From a virus, in IMG/VR virus record IMGVR_UViG_3300005747_000076, positions 1 to 62,095 of that record: a stretch of DNA of 62,095 bases, one strand, 5' to 3'. Below, piece by piece: positions 58,150-62,095 of this stretch. The position numbers and the translations under genes were made by a program. Positions within the stretch are counted from its first letter, which is position 1. The number at the start of each line of letters is the position of its first letter. The notes under the pieces are model-generated. The model was not told where the DNA came from, ran no database searches, and saw only the letters and a list, made by a program, of their open reading frames with translations.

Positions 58150-59319
58150 ATGAATAAACACTGTTTTTACATTTTGGCGAGTAGATATGATTTATTCGAG
58201 TATCAAATAAAAAGTTTTTACTATAAAAATAAGATTGATACAGATTTATTTATTGTTGTTGACGAGAAAGAGGACGTTAAATTACACCATTTTCAGGATA
58301 TTATAAAGAAAAACAATAATCCAAACTTTAAACCTGAAAATGTATTGAGTTTACTTGATATTGATATAAAGGCAGCAGAAATATTAGGTCTAAGCGAGAA
58401 AGGTAAACAATGTTTATTGAAATTCGCAATGTCTGGCATGAATTCACCTGTTATTTATTTTAATGATTTAGGGTATAAAACAGTTGGTGTATTTGAAGAT
58501 GATATGTTGTTTACTGGCCCGTTTGATGAAATGATTAAGTCAGGAAGAGAATTTGCGCACAGCACTTGGTCGGTGGCTACTTATCCAAAAGGCTGGGGTT
58601 CACATAATCATTCACAAGGTAAACAAGATCCTAGAGTTTATGAAGCCATGGGAATTGATAGAAGCAGATGGGATACATTAAAGAATGATTATAAAGATTA
58701 TGTAACTAGAAATCCTCTTATTGCCGGCCCAATATATACTAATGAACTGAAAGGTGTATTTAAAAAATATTTGGAAAATGAGTTTATTCAATCATGTTGG
58801 GAAGGGCATGCATTCTCTGATACAAGTAGAAACGGTATTAAATATATTTTCTTCCACCACAACGACGTCATTTCTCAGTATGCTATGCTTTTAGCTTGGG
58901 AAAAAGATTTTAATGTTCTTGGTCGCTATCCAAAAGCTCAAAAGGTATTAGGTAAACGTGATATTGAAAAACTTGATAAAGAAATTAAAAATTCAATGAA
59001 AGAATATATTATTCACGTTGCTTGTGGGCACATTAAAAAAGAAATGTGTGAAAAAATAATGGTTATACTTGATGATTTAGGATATAACGGTGAATTTACT
59101 AAGAAAGACTGGACGACTCCTCATTTCTATACATGCAGAAAATTTAAAGTAGAAAGCCATCTTTACCTTAAAAAATCTTTACAAAGAGGCCTAGATCCTA
59201 AATGGTATGATATTTATGCAGAAGGTAGTTGGCTTAACCCAAATGCTAGGCATGATGAGTTAATGAGAACCAAAAAAGGCCAAAAGATACTTAAAAGTGA
59301 ATTGAAAGAGGCAAGTTAA
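58150..59319 (+). CDS. Glycosyltransferase-like protein
   Basis: A 389-residue protein. It begins with a GT-A-like Rossmann pattern (CFYILASRYDLFEYQIKSFY; DLFIVVDEKED) and has a candidate DxD-type metal/sugar-nucleotide site FEDDMLFTGPFDEM (about 115-128), followed by WSVATYPKGWGSHNHS. The fold and motif resemble sugar transferases, but no donor or acceptor can be read. It could modify phage DNA bases, virion proteins or host surface glycans. It has a strong AAGGAG site and a structured terminator after it. Confidence 0.5.
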   Translation: MNKHCFYILASRYDLFEYQIKSFYYKNKIDTDLFIVVDEKEDVKLHHFQDIIKKNNNPNFKPENVLSLLDIDIKAAEILGLSEKGKQCLLKFAMSGMNSPVIYFNDLGYKTVGVFEDDMLFTGPFDEMIKSGREFAHSTWSVATYPKGWGSHNHSQGKQDPRVYEAMGIDRSRWDTLKNDYKDYVTRNPLIAGPIYTNELKGVFKKYLENEFIQSCWEGHAFSDTSRNGIKYIFFHHNDVISQYAMLLAWEKDFNVLGRYPKAQKVLGKRDIEKLDKEIKNSMKEYIIHVACGHIKKEMCEKIMVILDDLGYNGEFTKKDWTTPHFYTCRKFKVESHLYLKKSLQRGLDPKWYDIYAEGSWLNPNARHDELMRTKKGQKILKSELKEAS

Positions 59320-59468
59320 TCAATATTTAACCTAAAAATTACCAGATTTAATTCTGTTAAAAGGTTTTTTGAAACTAATGGTAATATATAGGTTGAATTA
59401 AGAAAATTAACTGGTGATATATCCCTGGACAACTTTTTTTGATATGTTGTCCTTTTTTTTGTCTCGAG
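59320..59468. other. Intergenic region with competing hairpins
   Basis: Arm AACCTAAAAATTACCA (59329-59344) can pair with TGGTAATATATAGGTT (59379-59394; two mismatches), or its first part can pair with AAGGTTTTTT near 59361-59370. A standard terminator follows. Confidence 0.55.
59427..59460 (+). terminator. Intrinsic terminator
   Basis: GGACAAC/GTTGTCC stem (59427-59433 with 59446-59452), then eight T. It ends the HTH/glycosyltransferase-like transcript. Confidence 0.8.
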
Positions 59469-60398
59469 TTAGATTTTTGGCTTAAATGTGTTTTTTTGGA
59501 TTAAATATTCTGTAATTAATCCGCTTAACTGCTTGAAGGTCAATCTTTTTCTATAAGTTCCGTCTGGCAATGTAGACTTGAATGGAGTTAACCAAAAATC
59601 ATTTGTTTGTGCTCTCCAATTATTAATAAACCTATTTAAATCTTCAATGTCTTCATTACAAATTCTTTCGTCTTTAAATGCAACATAAAATCTGCTAGAA
59701 GTCTTAAGATATTTTTTAAAATTAAAATTATCTAATGTGTTTACTCCTATGTTTTTATATTGTGTATTATCAATTAAACAAACTGAAAGATTGGCGTCTT
59801 TGGTGTTAAATTCTGTTTTATTATCTAGATAATGAGAATTATTATTAACTCTTTTACCATTAAGATATAATTCAGTTTTTTCTACTTTCTCCTTACTAAA
59901 ATAAGCAACGCCTATACTCATCCCAGTATCAGTAAAAACTTCTTTATCTATTTTATCCCACATCCAAAGTCTATCTTTAAAAACTTTTTTATTGTAAAAA
60001 GTTGCAGGAATAATTGCCGCAATATATTCACAGTTCTCTAACATTTTATCTAACGCGTCCAAGTATAGGTCGGAAAACTGAGAATTGAATTTTATATTTT
60101 TACTTCTTGCAGTTCTAATGTCTAGATAAGGTGGATTTGTAATACAAGTTTTAAAACCTTTAGGAAAGTTTTTCAACGTATCTTGTTTAATAATATTATC
60201 ACCTTCAGGCTTAATGTCATATGAACACCAATTAAATTGAGGCAGCATGTTTGGTATATTATTTGATCCCGCAAAAGGTTCAATAATTACTTCGTTTTTA
60301 TCAATCATTTCCTTAAATTTTTCCCATGCTTGCCCTATAAAAGGATTAACAGTTGTATAAAACTTTCCTAACTCAACCTTTTCTTTATTTCTAGTCAT
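59469..60398 (-). CDS. DNA adenine N6-methyltransferase
   Basis: A 309-residue protein. Motif I IIEPFAGSNNI (about 38-48), the acidic strand CSYDIKPEG (about 58-66) and motif IV TNPPYLD (about 87-93) appear in the order of Dam/gamma-type adenine methyltransferases. The start ELGKFYTTVNPFIG is motif X-like. The C-terminal half is the target-recognition part. Probably protects phage DNA from host restriction or modifies host gene control. It is isolated between plus genes, without a partner nuclease, so an orphan enzyme. Confidence 0.8.
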   Translation of the reverse strand: MTRNKEKVELGKFYTTVNPFIGQAWEKFKEMIDKNEVIIEPFAGSNNIPNMLPQFNWCSYDIKPEGDNIIKQDTLKNFPKGFKTCITNPPYLDIRTARSKNIKFNSQFSDLYLDALDKMLENCEYIAAIIPATFYNKKVFKDRLWMWDKIDKEVFTDTGMSIGVAYFSKEKVEKTELYLNGKRVNNNSHYLDNKTEFNTKDANLSVCLIDNTQYKNIGVNTLDNFNFKKYLKTSSRFYVAFKDERICNEDIEDLNRFINNWRAQTNDFWLTPFKSTLPDGTYRKRLTFKQLSGLITEYLIQKNTFKPKI

Positions 60399-60455
60399 TA
60401 TTAATCTTTCTTTTTTTAAAAAAATTTAAAATTACTTAAACATTTTTAAGCTTAT

Positions 60456-60470
60456 TATATAATTATATAT
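60456..60470 (+). promoter_or_regulatory. Candidate promoter tract
   Basis: TATATAATTATATAT, about 25 bases before the ATG at 60492; contains TATAAT. Confidence 0.35.
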
Positions 60471-60491
60471 AGAAATAGGAAATAAGAAAAC

Positions 60492-60833
60492 ATGAACGAA
60501 AATATTTTTGATAACAATGATTTAAGTGTTGGCGTGATTTATGAAGAGACTTTAGGAAATAAAAATTTAAAGTTTAAATTAGTAATGAATGATGAAAACA
60601 TTGAAATGGATAATGGATTATTAAGTATATATTGTATGATGAAAAACGAGAATATTCCTGAAAATATACATTGGGACCTAAATGATTTATGGAACGGTGA
60701 TTTTATTGTAAAAGTTTATGATTGTGATAGATTTTGGTTTGAAAGAAGATTTGCAGATTGTGATACTGAAGATTTATTTGAATTTGCCAATACAAAAGAA
60801 GAATGGGAATATCATGATAAACTAGTTAATTAA
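60492..60833 (+). CDS. Hypothetical very acidic protein
   Basis: A 113-residue protein with about 26 Asp/Glu against about 10 Lys/Arg, spread over the whole chain. No family recognised. Strongly acidic small phage proteins include DNA mimics that inhibit host enzymes; this is only an analogy. It lies between an orphan methyltransferase and terL on the opposite strand. Ends 30 bases before a bidirectional terminator. Confidence 0.65.
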   Translation: MNENIFDNNDLSVGVIYEETLGNKNLKFKLVMNDENIEMDNGLLSIYCMMKNENIPENIHWDLNDLWNGDFIVKVYDCDRFWFERRFADCDTEDLFEFANTKEEWEYHDKLVN

Positions 60834-60865
60834 ATTTCCAGGTCTAATATAAATTAGAATAAAAG

Positions 60866-60889
60866 AAAACCCCTTCATGGGGTTTTTTT
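60866..60889. terminator. Bidirectional terminator
   Basis: AAAACCCC-ttcat-GGGGTTTTTTT. It serves the plus gene ending at 60833 and, by symmetry, terL on the minus strand. Confidence 0.85.
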
Positions 60890-60901
60890 ATGTTTGTATG
60901 A

Positions 60902-60923
60902 ATATCCAGATTTAATCCAGATA
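60902..60923. promoter_or_regulatory. Paired ATCTGGA box
   Basis: ATATCCAGATTTAATCCAGA on the plus strand; reading minus it is ATCTGGATTAAATCTGGATA. It lies between the terL stop and the terminator. Related to 43886-43906. Confidence 0.4.
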
Positions 60924-60976
60924 AATTTTCTTTTAAAAACTATATATTCATATTAACTAATAAATTAAGTTTACTG

Positions 60977-62095
60977 TTAATCAAATAATCCTGTAAATCT
61001 TTGTGTTTTATCATCATCATAATCTAGATCTTCATCTAAATCATTTCTTTGTGCTCCAATCTCGTTTAGGACTGAAGAAACTATATTATCAGTCAATCTT
61101 TCAGTAACTTCATTACCCATATAATCTAGGACTTTATCTCCAACGGCGATACTATATGTATTTCCTACCTTTTTAACTGCGTCTAATGCATGAATTAATG
61201 ATGTGAGAGTATCGTCATGCGGAGCTCTTGGATATCCTACAGCTTCGTCTCCCATTATATCAATTTTCTTTTGGCAATAAGCGTCTCCGTAAGGTAGATT
61301 TAATAATTCATTTTCAAATAAAACTGCAATGTGGTGTATTGAATTTCTTAAAGCGTTTTTAGCACTCATTATAACAGGTTTGACTGGAAGAGAAGTTCTT
61401 TGTAATTGTTGCACATATAAAGCACCAAAACTATTTTTCTCAACCCATATTTCTTTCACATAGTCTTTCCATTTATTATACATACTTACAATAGCATTCA
61501 TTATCTGTTGTTGTGTTATGCCTCGTTCATGGAACATATCTAAGATCCAGATTTTTCCGTTTTTATCTCGTGCTAGTGTATAGCCACATGTATAATCTGT
61601 ATCTTTAGTTTGTGCTTTCTTTTTATCACCTTCAATACTCAAGTCCCAGCCACATACTACGGTGCAGGCTGATAGATTGATTGGTGGCGGATTATTAAAT
61701 GAATAAGTGTTTCTTTTAGCTCTATCAATCCATTCCCTTTTAATAATAGCATCGTCTTCACTCTGCACTTCATTCTGCATTTCTCTAGCAAACAAGTGTG
61801 AGCCCATAGATCTGCGTTCCATTAATAAATATTCTATAGGTCTAAATTCAGGCCATAGAACTTCATAATCACCTTTAACAGCAACTTCTTTTAAAAATTC
61901 ATTTCCTTTACTATCAGTCTCTGTTATATAACTATAGTCATCAGGCCATTTAATAATAGCATTATCTTCTATTACTCTGTATGTTGGGTCAGTTTTCATA
62001 TGAGCATAAACATCATCGTCATGCTTTCTCGTACCAATTACCAACATCACACCTCCTTGGTTTAATATAGGTGTAACAGTAGCAGCAAGCCAATC
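60977..62095 (-). CDS. terL: Large terminase, C-terminal nuclease part (cut by window edge)
   Basis: The frame is open to the right edge (WLAATVTPIL just inside), continuing the ATPase half at 1-578. The coupling motif VIGTRKHDDD comes first. An RNase H-like nuclease follows, with Asp in CGWDLSIEG, Glu in EIWVEKNSFG and the final Asp pair in PHDDTLTSLIHAL. It cuts concatemers during packaging. The C-terminus is acidic (NDLDEDLDYDDDK). Joining base 62095 directly to base 1 gives a one-base frame error; one extra base would give an uninterrupted ...VRQKTR-DWLAATV... sequence. Confidence 0.9.
   Translation of the reverse strand, partial: DWLAATVTPILNQGGVMLVIGTRKHDDDVYAHMKTDPTYRVIEDNAIIKWPDDYSYITETDSKGNEFLKEVAVKGDYEVLWPEFRPIEYLLMERRSMGSHLFAREMQNEVQSEDDAIIKREWIDRAKRNTYSFNNPPPINLSACTVVCGWDLSIEGDKKKAQTKDTDYTCGYTLARDKNGKIWILDMFHERGITQQQIMNAIVSMYNKWKDYVKEIWVEKNSFGALYVQQLQRTSLPVKPVIMSAKNALRNSIHHIAVLFENELLNLPYGDAYCQKKIDIMGDEAVGYPRAPHDDTLTSLIHALDAVKKVGNTYSIAVGDKVLDYMGNEVTERLTDNIVSSVLNEIGAQRNDLDEDLDYDDDKTQRFTGLFD

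Noticed and set aside
1-62095. tRNA genes
   Set aside because: No GTTCRA-type T-loop with matching acceptor and anticodon arms was noticed in the intergenic regions by eye; a tRNA search program would be decisive.
1-62095. Prophage interpretation (integrated element)
   Set aside because: No integrase, repressor or attachment-site pair was seen, there are no bacterial flanking genes, and the terL gene wraps around the window ends.

Overview
The window reads as an almost complete genome of a contractile-tailed, apparently lytic bacteriophage (a myovirus). It is strongly A+T-rich, very gene-dense, uses GGAG-type ribosome binding sites, and has TATATAAT-like tracts in front of most transcription units. 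No integrase, repressor, tRNA or CRISPR array was seen. The host cannot be named; two lipobox-type lipoproteins, signal-peptide/membrane coiled-coil proteins and a zinc amidase suggest a bacterium with a peptidoglycan wall, probably diderm. The large terminase gene is cut by the window: its ATPase half lies at the left edge and its nuclease half at the right edge, both on the minus strand. The contig is therefore best read as a circular or circularly permuted molecule opened inside terL, with about one base missing at the join.

Left part (1-17.5 kb): many short genes on both strands. Recognisable products are a small terminase, a GIY-YIG homing endonuclease, an FmdB-type zinc ribbon protein, a polymerase-palm-like protein of 333 residues, a RecU-like nuclease, a second PDDEXK-like nuclease, two pieces resembling halves of an adenine methyltransferase, a lipoprotein, a group of three membrane/coiled-coil proteins that could be spanin-like, and an N-acetylmuramoyl-L-alanine amidase. 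No conventional DNA polymerase, helicase or primase is visible.

Middle and right part (17.6-57.6 kb): a nearly continuous minus-strand late region. In transcription order it runs from fibers through portal, prohead protease, scaffold-like protein, major capsid protein, neck proteins, sheath, tube, tail chaperones with an overlapping frame, tape measure, baseplate hub, spike, LysM-gp25 fusion, baseplate J and further tail proteins. It ends in an unusual membrane/signalling cluster: a two-helix holin-like protein with a dnaX-like slippery end, a Cys-rich protein, a class III nucleotidyl cyclase with a C-terminal membrane helix, a two-helix coiled-coil membrane protein overlapping the cyclase by 4 bases, and an acidic Met/Cys-rich lipoprotein. 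The right end (57.7-62.1 kb) has a sigma-region-4-like regulator, a glycosyltransferase-like protein, a complete adenine methyltransferase and the terminase nuclease.

Most interesting signals: the cyclase/membrane operon; five dispersed copies of an element with core TACCATTGATAGGCAGTTA, all sense to the local transcript and two of them inside one gene; a pseudoknot-like structure after the capsid gene; a possible programmed -1 frameshift in the holin-like gene; recurring CGACATC and ATCTGGA boxes at late-unit borders; and a polymerase-like protein as the only visible replication candidate.
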